This document shows positions 7,417-16,435 of a stretch of DNA of 64,000 bases, piece by piece. The stretch spans positions 268,116 through 332,115 of the forward strand of contig CAJXTB010000006.1 of NCBI GenBank assembly GCA_913061235.1. The letters run 5' to 3'. A program made the translations under genes and the position numbers. Positions within the stretch are counted from its first letter, which is position 1; each line of letters opens with the position of its first letter. Origin of the DNA: an uncultured Pseudomonadota bacterium. Its GTDB lineage: Bacteria > Myxococcota_A > UBA796 > GCA-2862545. The notes below the pieces were generated by a model. That model was not told the DNA's origin. It ran no database searches and worked only from the letters and a program-made list of their open reading frames with translations.

Positions 7417-10400
7417 CTACAGCTTGTTGGAGCCACCGAATAGGCTGGCAAAGGCGGAGGCATCTGCGCTGCCCATGCGAGAGTGCATGTCCTTCGCTGT
7501 GGTTCCTGCCTTCTTGATGACGCCGCGCATGTTGTTGGCGTGCTTCACAATGGCGACCAAAGAGGCGGCCTCGGCGTCGCTTAGGTACCACGAGCTCATC
7601 ATGTCTTCGATGGCTGCTACCCGAGTCACTTCCGGCAGGACCTTCTCCAGCCCAAGGCTCTTGATATTGACGGCAGGCAAGCCGTCCAAGCTCGTGACTC
7701 CGGACAGGAACAGGGCGCGATTGACTGCAGTCTTCTTGGACTGGGCGACTGCACCACGAAGTGCTGCGACACCGCCGCTCACTTGTTCAACGACTTCTGG
7801 AAGGTCGCCCATGGCCTTGCTCTTGGACACCACAACCAAGATGTCGCCGTTCTTCTTTCCGCCGTCGATGAGGCGGTCAATGATGCCTGCGCGACGCTTA
7901 CTCGGAGTACCGTCTAGGTTGTTGACGTCGGACACTTGCTCTTCCGCAAGCGTGGCTCCGCTGTCGTTTCCGACTCCGAAGATACGGGACAGGCCTTCGC
8001 GGTAGGGGACGCCGGCGGATTTGAAGATGGCCTTGATCTTCGTAGAGTTGTCGCCGTCGAAGGCGCCAATGATGGTGTCTGGACCGCCGTTGACGGTCAA
8101 CATCACCGTCTTCAGGTCCGCTTGAGTGCCACTGTACCGGAGGACCTCGAAGGCCATGTTCTCGGCTTCACCGGTGCAGAAGCCACCGACGAGTACGTTG
8201 ACCATGTCAGAGCGAACTTCGGGAGCGACCTCTCTGTGGGCGCCGCGAGCGACCTCGGAAATCATCTTGCTCTTGTTGCCGAACAGCGCGTCCTTGATGG
8301 TGAGGTCACCACCAAGGATTCCGAGAACCAAGCTGACCTTGGGGTTGAGCTTGTCTGCCAGGAGTTCACGGACGGCGGAGAACGCCTCTTGAACCGCTGT
8401 GACCTGGTTGACAATCTTCTCCCAGGACAGCTCACCCTTGAACGCTTTCCACGCCAAGTAGGCGGCGAATCCGAATGGACCTGCGATTAGGAAGGCCTTC
8501 ACCGCACCACCGAACAGCGAGATGAGCTGTTCAAGGGCTCCAAGCCCCTTGGTGATTGCGATGATCATGTCGAGCTTGCTGCGCGACTTGTTCTTGTTCT
8601 CGCCTTCGGCGGCGTTCGCCTTGGACTCCTGGTCATTGGCGACGCTCGCGCCGTCCATTGAGGGAGTTGTCTTGCCGTCGCCTGACTTGGACGCGGTCTT
8701 GTTGAAGGTCATTTCCTTCTGGGTCTTGCTGGAGTCTTGGCTGCCTGAGCCGCCAATGTCCGCTACAGAAGCCGCCTTCTTTGCGCTCGGTCCACGGTCT
8801 CCGAATCCGTATTCCATGGCCCAGTCGAGGCCTGCGAACTTAGCCAGCTCGTGGTCGAACCCAGGGAACTCGTGTTCAGCGTCGTAGAAGCTGCCGAGAG
8901 AAGCCCTGGTGTAGGGGACAATCTGCAGAGACAGCGTAGGAGTGACCTTGGCGCCGACCTTGAGCTTGCCGTAGAAGCCGTCGTTCCCGCCACCACCCAG
9001 TGTCAGCTCGGGTGCCGTGGAGACGTTGACCGTCAGGATGACTCGGCCCTTGGCGCCAACGGACACCTTGGCAATGGCAGCCCCGAGGGCGAGGCCCAGC
9101 CACGCGGCGACGTTCGCGTCGAATGTTGCTCCCCACTTGGGGGTGACGGTGGTCTCAAAGGCTGGAATGCGTGAGGCTGCGTCGTCTGCTTTGAGCTTCC
9201 AGGTTTCGGTCAGCTTGACGTCTGCCTTGACCGGTAGGGCATCGAGAGCCAGACCGGTTCCCATAGACATGCCGAATTCAACGTTGACGCCTGGGATACC
9301 CACCGGAATCGTGAGGTCGAACAGCTTCATGTTCATTCGGAACAAGTCGCGTGGCTCGACCAAGGTCTGGGAGTAGCTGAGCCAGCCTTGGAGCACTTCT
9401 GGCTCTAGCTTTTCGTCGACCTTGACCGTTCCGCCGCCCTTGATGTTCTTGTTCATCTGGTAGGTGGCGGCAGCGGTGGCCGAGAAGGTCTTGTCTTCCT
9501 TGTAGTCAACGGACAGCTTGCCAGACAGCTTGCGGTCGCCGTCGTCGAAGAACGTCCAGTCGATGGATCCCGAGGCGCTGTAGAGATCCTCTCCACCGAC
9601 GTTTCGCCAGCCGAAGGTGACTTCTGCTTGCTTGACCTTCAGCTCCGGCGCTGTGAGCTTGACGGTGCCAGCCATCTTGGTGAGCTTGCCGTCCGCCATG
9701 TCTGCGGTGAGGCTGGCTCCGGTGATGGTGGCTTTGCCATCCAAGATCGAAATGGGCTTGAGCAGTGTGGCTGTACCGGTCGCTTTTACGACCTTCTTCA
9801 GCTGGAAGTCGTATGTGCCTGCAAGGACGAGACCTGCACGCGGAACGCCGCCGACGCCCAAGCTTCCCTTGAGAGTGCCGGACAGCGTCTTGAGCATACC
9901 GGCCTCATAGGTGGCGGTCGCCGTGGTTCCCTTGAGGATGGTGACGCTTGTGCCAGTGGACGCGGAGATAACTGTCTCGTAGTTGCGGAGTAGGGTTCCG
10001 GTGCCCGTTCCACCGATACCGGCCTTCTCTGACCACGTACCCTTGACCGTTCCTTGGATGAAGTCGCCTTCGGTGTCGTACTGAATGACCTGCAGGGTAC
10101 CGGATATTGATTCGAGGGCGTTGTCTTTGACAACCATGGTGCCCTTTGCCGACTCCAGCCGCAGCTGCTGTTTCGGGAAGTCGATGGACTCGGTCAGGCT
10201 GACTTCGCCGGTGGCGGACTTCAGCGTGTTCTTGACGAGGTCCAAGTCGAAGTCGCCCGCGATTCCGATGGAGAGGGGGGTCTCTCCGATTGTTGTGGTG
10301 AAGATGCCTCCACCTGTTCCGGCCAGGGCAGTGGCGGTACCCTTCGCGAACGTCAGCTTGCCAGTCGTGCCTTCGTTGACTGTGAAGCTCGGACCACCCT

Positions 10401-12426
10401 CTTCTTGAGAGAGCTTGAAGGGAATCGCTCGGGTCAGCTTTCCGGACGCGGTTCCATCGATCACGCCGCTGGCTGTGCTTGTTCCTTCAAGATCTACTGT
10501 GAGGAACTCACCCACTGTGTCGCGAATCGACAGTGGAATCTTGCCGGCAAAGCCATCTGTCTTGCCGTCCTTGAGGTTGACCGTGACGCTGGCGCCCTTC
10601 TTGGCGTGCACTTCCCAACCCAGATTGGGCACCGTGTAGACCTGGAAGTCGCGCTTGATGGTGGCAGTTCCGCTCTCCACCGCCATCTTTGGGACGAAGC
10701 TACCTTGGTCGAAGACCAGTTTTCCTGCCAGCTTCAGGTCCGCCATCGGACCCTCTGCATCTGCGATTGTCACCGTGATGCTTGGGCCAATCTCGGTGAG
10801 GGTATTGCCCTTGAAGGTCGCGGTGAGCGATTCGCCCTTCGCGATGTAGGCGGTCCAGTCGTTCTTAGGACCGAAGTTCTCTTGGAGGAGGGTCTTTCGG
10901 CCTGTCGTGACCTTCGCCGTGCCATCAAAGGTGGTCTTCTCGGCGTCAACCTTGCCCTTGAAGACGACGTTTAGGAGGACGCCTTCTTTGTCGGTTAGTT
11001 CTGCCTTGATGCTGCCGGAGAGGGTCTTGACCTCGTTCTTGGCCATTGTGGCCTTGGCCGTGGCACCCTTTGAGATCGACAGCGTGTAGGTTTCACCCTT
11101 CGCTACCTCAAGGGCTCGCAGCGTGGTCAGATCACCGGTTCCGGAGTCGATCTTGCCGCCGGGCGTGACCACAAGGTCCTTGCACACCACTCGGTAGGTA
11201 TCGACGTCGTCTACTGGGATGATCAGCGTGGCGGAGCCGGTGAACTTGCGGATCTTGCCGTTGCGCAGCTTGCCGGTACCCGAGACGTCTAGAAGTCGAA
11301 TGCCACCCTTGAGCTTGGCCTCTTTGACTTCGATTGTCCCGGTGAGGTTTCCCTGCTCGTCTTCACCCAGCTTGGCTTTGACGTTGCCGTCTTCGGAGCT
11401 GACGGACGGTGCCTGGTCAGACCCATCTTCATCTTCGGCTTTCAGTCCCTTGGTCTTTTTGTTCGCGCCCTTCTTCTGCTGGACGACGCGTGATGACGCG
11501 GGTGCGGATGAGCTGCCGGCGATCTTGGCAATACCACCGCGCGCAGCCGCCGCACCGGCGATGTCTGCTTCGCGCTCAAGGGAGCTGTCCGTGTTGAGAT
11601 CAGAACCTGCATCGGCGCGGACTCGGCCGGCGCGCTGCTGCACGACGTGTGCGAGCTCGTGGCCGAGAAGCTCCTGTCCGGACGGACTCAGTGGGTCGTA
11701 CTGGCCAGGGGCGAAGAAGAGCTGTTCGCCGCGTGCAAAGGCGAGCGCTCCGATGGCAGGGGCTTCAGGACCGACCAGAACGCGGACGCTGCGGAAGCTG
11801 ACACCGAATGCCGCCTCCATTTTTTCGCGAACAGCTTCGGGTAGCTCGCGCCCACCGGACTGCAGTTGCGGAAGTCGGGGCGCACGATGCCCGGCAGCTC
11901 TACGCTGGAGGGGAAACACCGACTCGTAGACGTCTACGAGCGAGCGATCCGAGTGCTGTGGCAGCTGCTCGTGAACGGTTGGTTCAACGATTGTTCGCGA
12001 CTTAACGGCCTTCCGTTCGGGCGGGGGGCTCCCACTCTTCTTGTCGGCATCAGGGTCCGCAGGAAGTTCTGGGGCTGGTGACGCTTGGCTGGCTAGCTCG
12101 GGAGTAGCCAGAAAGTCGAGTGGCGCGTTTGGCTGACGATTATCGTTTTGTTCGGCCTCTTCCGCGCCACTCTCATGTGTGGGGGCCACGTCACCCAATG
12201 ATGGATTGGGAAGTGAAAACAAAACGCTCTGAGTTGCCAAACTCACTGGTGATGCGTGCTCGTCCAAGAAGTCCCGGAGGTGCGTCTTGTCCAAGTGTTC
12301 GTCAAGTTCTGCGGTATCTAGAGGGTTACGCAGCTCGTTAATGCGCCCGCTCTTTCCGCGAGAAACCACGCCGCTCCGCGCTTTGTCGCGCGCCGTGTCT
12401 TGACGTGTTGTGGTCTTTACCAGCAC
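7417..12426 (-). CDS. Giant DUF4157 (eCIS_core) protein with beta-repeat region
   Basis: 1669 residues from GTG 12426, which follows AAAGGA by about ten bases. An upstream in-frame ATG at 12534 would overlap the divergent ACBP start and lacks a good site. Order: low-complexity N-terminus; DUF4157 domain at about 192-270 with HELAHVVQQR (His256, Glu257, His260), the zincin-like signature of eCIS-associated proteins; a long beta-rich region to about 1100 with recurring units (Gly-Thr, Lys-Gly, 'LSG/LTG', 'TATA' strands) that looks like a repetitive beta structure; hydrophobic helices at about 1284-1330; then a helical C-terminus of about 300 residues. DUF4157 proteins are known near extracellular contractile injection systems and among polymorphic toxins, but no contractile-tail gene is in this window. 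Cargo or toxin function is inferred. Confidence 0.85.
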   Translation of the reverse strand: MLVKTTTRQDTARDKARSGVVSRGKSGRINELRNPLDTAELDEHLDKTHLRDFLDEHASPVSLATQSVLFSLPNPSLGDVAPTHESGAEEAEQNDNRQPNAPLDFLATPELASQASPAPELPADPDADKKSGSPPPERKAVKSRTIVEPTVHEQLPQHSDRSLVDVYESVFPLQRRAAGHRAPRLPQLQSGGRELPEAVREKMEAAFGVSFRSVRVLVGPEAPAIGALAFARGEQLFFAPGQYDPLSPSGQELLGHELAHVVQQRAGRVRADAGSDLNTDSSLEREADIAGAAAARGGIAKIAGSSSAPASSRVVQQKKGANKKTKGLKAEDEDGSDQAPSVSSEDGNVKAKLGEDEQGNLTGTIEVKEAKLKGGIRLLDVSGTGKLRNGKIRKFTGSATLIIPVDDVDTYRVVCKDLVVTPGGKIDSGTGDLTTLRALEVAKGETYTLSISKGATAKATMAKNEVKTLSGSIKAELTDKEGVLLNVVFKGKVDAEKTTFDGTAKVTTGRKTLLQENFGPKNDWTAYIAKGESLTATFKGNTLTEIGPSITVTIADAEGPMADLKLAGKLVFDQGSFVPKMAVESGTATIKRDFQVYTVPNLGWEVHAKKGASVTVNLKDGKTDGFAGKIPLSIRDTVGEFLTVDLEGTSTASGVIDGTASGKLTRAIPFKLSQEEGGPSFTVNEGTTGKLTFAKGTATALAGTGGGIFTTTIGETPLSIGIAGDFDLDLVKNTLKSATGEVSLTESIDFPKQQLRLESAKGTMVVKDNALESISGTLQVIQYDTEGDFIQGTVKGTWSEKAGIGGTGTGTLLRNYETVISASTGTSVTILKGTTATATYEAGMLKTLSGTLKGSLGVGGVPRAGLVLAGTYDFQLKKVVKATGTATLLKPISILDGKATITGASLTADMADGKLTKMAGTVKLTAPELKVKQAEVTFGWRNVGGEDLYSASGSIDWTFFDDGDRKLSGKLSVDYKEDKTFSATAAATYQMNKNIKGGGTVKVDEKLEPEVLQGWLSYSQTLVEPRDLFRMNMKLFDLTIPVGIPGVNVEFGMSMGTGLALDALPVKADVKLTETWKLKADDAASRIPAFETTVTPKWGATFDANVAAWLGLALGAAIAKVSVGAKGRVILTVNVSTAPELTLGGGGNDGFYGKLKVGAKVTPTLSLQIVPYTRASLGSFYDAEHEFPGFDHELAKFAGLDWAMEYGFGDRGPSAKKAASVADIGGSGSQDSSKTQKEMTFNKTASKSGDGKTTPSMDGASVANDQESKANAAEGENKNKSRSKLDMIIAITKGLGALEQLISLFGGAVKAFLIAGPFGFAAYLAWKAFKGELSWEKIVNQVTAVQEAFSAVRELLADKLNPKVSLVLGILGGDLTIKDALFGNKSKMISEVARGAHREVAPEVRSDMVNVLVGGFCTGEAENMAFEVLRYSGTQADLKTVMLTVNGGPDTIIGAFDGDNSTKIKAIFKSAGVPYREGLSRIFGVGNDSGATLAEEQVSDVNNLDGTPSKRRAGIIDRLIDGGKKNGDILVVVSKSKAMGDLPEVVEQVSGGVAALRGAVAQSKKTAVNRALFLSGVTSLDGLPAVNIKSLGLEKVLPEVTRVAAIEDMMSSWYLSDAEAASLVAIVKHANNMRGVIKKAGTTAKDMHSRMGSADASAFASLFGGSNKL

Positions 12427-12532
12427 CCGGAGTACCGTCCTTTGTCCCCATGCCGGTGGGGGTGGCGAAGTATAGTCACCAGAAGTGGGCCGACAACCTA
12501 TGCGGTCCGTCTTCCAACACTTTGGAGTCTTC

Positions 12533-12787
12533 ATGTCCCTCGACGATCAGTTCACCGATGCCCAGGCCCGCGTAAAAACCCTCACCAGTCGTCCAAGCAA
12601 TGAAGACTTGTTGTCTCTGTACGCGCTGTACAAGCAGGCGACTGCGGGCGATGTCTCGGGCAAGAAGCCGGGCATGTTCGATCTCAAGGGACGCGCCAAG
12701 TACGAGGCGTGGTCCAGCAAGAGCGGCTTGACCAATGACGCGGCCAAGAATGAGTACCTTGCCCTCGTGAATAAGCTCACAGCGTAG
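12533..12787 (+). CDS. Acyl-CoA-binding protein (ACBP)
   Basis: 84 residues, the family's usual length. ACBP binds medium and long-chain acyl-CoA in a four-helix bundle in the cytoplasm. The signature LYALYKQATAGDVSGKKPG followed by KGRAKYEAW is plain, including the Tyr and Lys residues that contact the CoA. ATG 12533 has GGAG six bases upstream; a longer reading from 12485 adds sequence with no family similarity. It is divergent from the DUF4157 gene with a gap of about 107 bases. ACBPs are mainly eukaryotic but also occur in some bacteria, including Myxococcota. Confidence 0.95.
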   Translation: MSLDDQFTDAQARVKTLTSRPSNEDLLSLYALYKQATAGDVSGKKPGMFDLKGRAKYEAWSSKSGLTNDAAKNEYLALVNKLTA

Positions 12788-12811
12788 CCCTGACACTCTG
12801 TCAGGGGATTT
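12788..12811 (+). terminator. Hairpin directly after the ACBP gene
   Basis: An 8-bp perfect stem CCCTGACA/TGTCAGGG with a 3-base loop starts at the first base after the stop codon. The following tract is only GATTT, so it is a plausible but not strong intrinsic terminator. Confidence 0.55.
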
Positions 12812-12921
12812 CCTGACGAGGTGGGGCGTTGTGACATCCTGTCCATAGATTCGCCGTGACCCCAGCGTTCGCGGCGTTTTAGCGTTGGCCGGGGGTTTGC
12901 ACTAAGGTCTTTGGAGGTCTG

Positions 12922-13647
12922 GTGCGTATTCGTGTAGGCACATTGCTGTTTGGAGTCGGTGGCTTGGCGGCGCTGATCGGCGTTTGGCGATTGGTTGATG
13001 CCGATCGAGAGCCGGCGCCAGTGCCAGAAAGTGCAAGCGCATCAGACGTTGAGCAGGTGGTCCATGTGCTTGCTGCGATTCATGCGGTGGCCTCTCGCCC
13101 CGTTGTGGTGCCAGAAGTGGATCGAAGCTTCGGTCTCGCCGCAGCCAACACGGCAAACCGACAGCTGACCCGACCTCTGACCGGTTTTCGCGATGATTGT
13201 AGCGGCTACGTCTCAGCGGTCATGACCGAGGAAGGACTCGAGATGGATGGCCGAGTCATTACCATCTACGAGCGTGCCGTTCTCAACGATGCCATTCACT
13301 GGGATTTGGTGCCCATCGCCGGCGATTTGGTGTTTTTCGATGACACCCACGACCGCAACAACAATGGTTTGTTGGACGATGACCTTACCCACATCGGCAT
13401 TGTGCTCGATGTCGAACCCGATGGAACCGTCGTATTTGGCCATGCGGGATTGTCATCTGGCCGTGGGGTGGGGCGTCTAAACCTGTTCACGCCCGGTATG
13501 CGAGACCGATCCGATGGTGAACGCGTCAACTCCATCTTGCGTTCGCCCAAGGCATGGGACCCGCCTGGAGCGGTTCATCTGGCCGGCGAATTGTTTGCGG
13601 GCTTTGCCCGGGTCGATCCAGACTTAGACTGGACGACCGACCCGTAG
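12922..13647 (+). CDS. NlpC/P60-like cysteine peptidase, exported
   Basis: 241 residues from GTG 12922 with GGAGG nearby. An N-terminal hydrophobic segment (about 4-24) should be a signal anchor or signal peptide. The catalytic domain has DCSGYVSAV (Cys nucleophile), PIAGDLVFFDD and LTHIGIVLDV (His), the order seen in NlpC/P60 and CHAP amidases that cut peptidoglycan peptides. Between the second and third motifs lies DRNNNGLLDDD, an EF-hand-like calcium loop seen in some secreted members. It converges on the minus-strand gene at 13657. The role in cell wall turnover is inferred. Confidence 0.82.
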   Translation: MRIRVGTLLFGVGGLAALIGVWRLVDADREPAPVPESASASDVEQVVHVLAAIHAVASRPVVVPEVDRSFGLAAANTANRQLTRPLTGFRDDCSGYVSAVMTEEGLEMDGRVITIYERAVLNDAIHWDLVPIAGDLVFFDDTHDRNNNGLLDDDLTHIGIVLDVEPDGTVVFGHAGLSSGRGVGRLNLFTPGMRDRSDGERVNSILRSPKAWDPPGAVHLAGELFAGFARVDPDLDWTTDP

Positions 13648-13656
13648 CAAGCGGCG

Positions 13657-14370
13657 CTATTGAGGCCGGCAAACGCCCATACGCGCGTTGCAGCGGATGG
13701 ACGCGTTGCTGCCTTCACGGACCGTGATGCGGTCAACGGAGACAGCGTCTTGGCCTGGGAAGGTGACTTCGATGTCGTAGCGCCCCGCTGGGACATTGCC
13801 GGGAACGGTGTACCGGCGACCGCCACCAATCAGAACAACAGTGCCCTCGCCGTCTAGCGAGACGTAGCTGTCGGAAGATGGTGCTGGCTCCGGCTCTGCG
13901 GCCGGCGCGCTGAACGGTGCCGGCTCGGGCCGTGGGTCTGGACGGGCGACGGGTGACGGCTCCGGACGCGGATCGGGTCGTGTGACTGGAGACGGCGTGG
14001 GACTCGGGCTTGCCACGGTCGGCACTGGATTAGGAGTGGCCGCCTCAGTGTCGGCTTGAGGCTCGGTGTCTTCGTCGACTTCTGTGTCTGCTTCAGAATC
14101 CAATTCTGCTTCAGAATCCAATTCTGTGTCCGGTTCCGCTTCTGTCTCGGCAGCGGGCTCTGGGTCGGGCAGTACAGGAGTTGGATCCACTATTGGGAAA
14201 TCTTCGGGTTGGAACTCGTACCCGCTCGGATTGGAAGCCGTTCCGTACCAGAGGAATGCTCCACCGCCGAGGGCTCCGACGAGCCCGAGGCCGATACCAC
14301 CAATGAGCAAAATGCCGAGACAGCCTACGCATCCCAACAATTTGGCGCTGCCACTCTTCTTCTCGCTCAT
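13657..14370 (-). CDS. Membrane-anchored protein with Glu/Asp/Pro-rich linker
   Basis: 237 residues. One membrane helix near the N-terminus (about 12-42, Gly/Leu-rich), then a long acidic and Pro-rich linker (about 55-165) with repeated Arg-Pro-Asp-Pro units, then a small C-terminal beta domain (about 170-237) with a Cys pair near the end (CNARMGVC). That end resembles PEGA-like or carbohydrate-binding surface modules, with strands 'YTVPGNVPAGRYDIEVTF'. ATG 14370 follows GGAGG. No function is assigned. Confidence 0.75.
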   Translation of the reverse strand: MSEKKSGSAKLLGCVGCLGILLIGGIGLGLVGALGGGAFLWYGTASNPSGYEFQPEDFPIVDPTPVLPDPEPAAETEAEPDTELDSEAELDSEADTEVDEDTEPQADTEAATPNPVPTVASPSPTPSPVTRPDPRPEPSPVARPDPRPEPAPFSAPAAEPEPAPSSDSYVSLDGEGTVVLIGGGRRYTVPGNVPAGRYDIEVTFPGQDAVSVDRITVREGSNASIRCNARMGVCRPQ

Positions 14371-14433
14371 AGTGTCCTCCGAACCGGCGCACGGTTAGCC
14401 TTGCAAGACCCATTGTGCAATTTGAGGTGTCTT

Positions 14434-14835
14434 GTGAACCACACAGATTTTGCGGCTGCGACATTCTTCGGCCAATGCCCGAACTGCGCCGAAGCGCCCA
14501 TGTTTAGCGGCTGGGTGACCATGCGAGAGGTGTGTGAACACTGCGGTGCACGTTTTGAACGCTGGCCGGGAGCAGCCCATGGGTCCGTCGCATTCGGGTA
14601 TGGGGTGGGTGCTGGGGTAGCGGCAGTCGTGTTGGTGTTCCTCTGGTCCATTGGACGGCTTGGCGAGCATGCAGAGTTCACCATTGCTGGGGTGGCCGTT
14701 GTGGCTACCCTTGTGACGTATCGCCCCGTGAAAGGGTGGTGGATCGCTGTGCTGCATTCCATGGGGTACGTCTTTCCAGACCCTCCGGAGGCGCCACAGG
14801 CCATTCCATCAGAGGTCGCCGGAAGTGGTGCATAG
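14434..14835 (+). CDS. DUF983-type zinc-ribbon membrane protein
   Basis: 133 residues from GTG 14434 (GAGG upstream). The N-terminal CPNCAEAPMFSGWVTMREVC and EHCGARFERWPG contain the two CxxC pairs and Trp/Gly pattern of DUF983. Two membrane helices follow (about 52-75 and 82-105). DUF983 proteins are often found near cytochrome oxidase genes in alphaproteobacteria, but none are near here. A longer reading from 14056 overlaps the previous gene antisense and is not supported. Confidence 0.78.
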   Translation: MNHTDFAAATFFGQCPNCAEAPMFSGWVTMREVCEHCGARFERWPGAAHGSVAFGYGVGAGVAAVVLVFLWSIGRLGEHAEFTIAGVAVVATLVTYRPVKGWWIAVLHSMGYVFPDPPEAPQAIPSEVAGSGA

Positions 14836-15011
14836 CCCCGTGGGTTGCGTAAACACTTTCCTCATTTGGCCCGACTTCTAGGGCCTCTTTGGGCAGACGG
14901 AGACACAAGTCGAAGATGACTTCCTGTCCGTAGACGTCTTGCCGTGCCATACTGCGGTCAAGAGGGGGCACTCGGCACCCTTGTGACAGCCTGTCTGGAG
15001 CTGGGAAGGAA

Positions 15012-15800
15012 ATGGGTAGCAAGCTGTTTGTCGGAGGCCTACCGTGGGCGACCGACGAAGCGGGTCTTAGAACGGCGTTTGAGAGCTTCGGCAGTGTTGC
15101 CGACGTTAAGGTGATTCTTGATCGCGAAACCGGACGGTCTCGTGGGTTTGGATTCGTAACGTTTGGAACACCGGAAGAGGCACAAGCTGCCATCGCCGGA
15201 ATGGAAGGTAGTGAACTCGACGGTCGTCGAATCACCGTTCGTGTCGCTGAAGAGCGCGCGGGTGGCGGTGGTGGTGGCGGGCATCGTCCGGGTGGACCGC
15301 CCCGTGGTCCACGCCGTGGTCCACCATCCACTCCGGCACCGACATACCGTCGCGGCGGAGGTCCTCCGAGCCGTGGTGGTGAATACGGCGACCGACGTGG
15401 TCCTGGCGGCCCCGGAGGTCCTGGTGGCCCCGGTGGTGCCGGTGCACCTCGCTACGGTGGCGATTCCGGCTACCGGTCGGACTCGGGGCCACCACGTGGT
15501 CGTGGTCCTGGCGGTCCTCCGGGTCGTGGCGGTCCTCCGGGTCGTGGCGGTCCTCCGGGTCGTGGCGGTCCTCCAGGTCGTGGCGGTCCTCCAGGTCGTG
15601 GCGGTCCTCCGGGTCGTGATGGTGGAGGCTTCGGCGGCGGTGCTGCTGAGCCCGAACAAGAGTGGGACGAGCGCAAGCGCCGCAAGGGCCCGAAGCGCAA
15701 AGAGAAGTCGGCGGACGAGCGCGATTCGCGCGGACCCCGCGGGCGTGCTGCTGCTCCCAAGCGTGGCAAGATCGAAATCTTCGATGATGATGACTACTAG
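15012..15800 (+). CDS. RRM-type RNA-binding protein with long Gly/Arg/Pro tail
   Basis: 262 residues. A single RRM at 3-80 with RNP2 LFVGGL (5-10) and RNP1 RGFGFVTF (44-51), including the two aromatic residues that stack on RNA. Bacterial RRM proteins of this type are about 80-150 residues and often cold-induced. Here a 180-residue low-complexity tail follows: poly-Gly, GGP repeats, then six GPPGRG units, a Lys/Arg-rich stretch and an acidic end (FDDDDY). RGG/GPG-like tails are linked with phase separation in eukaryotic proteins; for this one that is an inference. GGAAGGAA precedes ATG 15012. A strong terminator follows. Confidence 0.92.
   Translation: MGSKLFVGGLPWATDEAGLRTAFESFGSVADVKVILDRETGRSRGFGFVTFGTPEEAQAAIAGMEGSELDGRRITVRVAEERAGGGGGGGHRPGGPPRGPRRGPPSTPAPTYRRGGGPPSRGGEYGDRRGPGGPGGPGGPGGAGAPRYGGDSGYRSDSGPPRGRGPGGPPGRGGPPGRGGPPGRGGPPGRGGPPGRGGPPGRDGGGFGGGAAEPEQEWDERKRRKGPKRKEKSADERDSRGPRGRAAAPKRGKIEIFDDDDY
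15513..15620 (+). repeat. 18-bp tandem repeats in the RRM-protein tail
   Basis: Six copies of an 18-base unit (GGTCCTCCGGGTCGTGGC), differing at two sites, code for Gly-Pro-Pro-Gly-Arg-Gly units. The last copy ends in GAT instead of GGC. Confidence 0.9.
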
Positions 15801-15840
15801 GCCACTTCGGTAGCGGCCTCGCCGCTCTTTGGTGCTTTTT

Positions 15841-15882
15841 CGACCCACTGTTTCGCTCTGCGGACAGTGGGTCGTTTGTTTT
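15841..15882 (+). terminator. Strong Rho-independent terminator after the RRM gene
   Basis: An 11-bp perfect stem (15841-15851 with 15864-15874) followed by TTTGTTTT. It ends the RRM transcript before slyD. Confidence 0.85.
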
Positions 15883-15932
15883 GGGTGGCGCGCTTGGGGC
15901 CGTCCATCTACAGGGGCGTCTAAGGAGGCGTA

Positions 15933-16421
15933 ATGTCTGACGTGATTGGCGATGGAAAGGTCGTAAGCATCCACTTTACTCTGCAAGCGGAGGGCCAGAC
16001 CTTGGACACCACGCAAGACGGCGAACCGTTGCTGTACTTGCATGGCGTTGGTGGGGTTGTGCCGGGCCTTGAAGCGGCATTGGTTGGTAAGTCGGTTGGC
16101 GACCATGTAGTGACCACGGTTGACCCGGCAGATGGGTACGGCGACCGCAAGGACGAGCCCGCGATGCGGGTCCCCCGAAACCAATTTCCAGCTGATTTCC
16201 CAGCTCAGCCTGGCATGCCGGTCGGCGGGGAAGATGAAGAGGGCAATGTCTTTAGCTACTGGATCACCCACGTCGAAGACGACCACGTGGTCGTCGACCC
16301 TAATCATCCACTCGCAGGTGTGAGCCTAGAGTTTGATGTACGAGTCATTGAGATCCGTGATGCCACCGCATCAGAGATGGAACATGGTCACCCGCACGGT
16401 CCTGGCGGAGCCCACCACTAA
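15933..16421 (+). CDS. slyD: FKBP-type peptidyl-prolyl isomerase, SlyD family
   Basis: 162 residues, cytoplasmic. SlyD isomerises prolyl bonds, acts as chaperone and binds nickel through a His-rich tail. The FKBP part (about 8-70) has VSIHFTL, LHGVGGVVPGLEAAL and DPADGYG; the insert-in-flap domain follows (about 75-125) and the typical NHPLAG motif is present. The C-terminus holds several His (HGHPHG, HH) as in metal-binding SlyD. GGAGG precedes ATG 15933. It is 14 bases from mltG, so the two may be cotranscribed. Confidence 0.92.
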   Translation: MSDVIGDGKVVSIHFTLQAEGQTLDTTQDGEPLLYLHGVGGVVPGLEAALVGKSVGDHVVTTVDPADGYGDRKDEPAMRVPRNQFPADFPAQPGMPVGGEDEEGNVFSYWITHVEDDHVVVDPNHPLAGVSLEFDVRVIEIRDATASEMEHGHPHGPGGAHH

Positions 16422-16435
16422 TCGAGAGGGTTGTG

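Noticed and set aside
14056..14433. Upstream extension of the DUF983 gene
   Set aside because: It runs antisense through the acidic linker of the membrane-anchored protein gene and gives low-complexity Phe/Cys/Arg sequence. GTG 14434 with GAGG is the better start.
15039..16307. 422-codon minus-strand frame across RRM and slyD genes
   Set aside because: Covers two well-supported plus-strand genes and a strong terminator; its translation is Thr/Arg low complexity.
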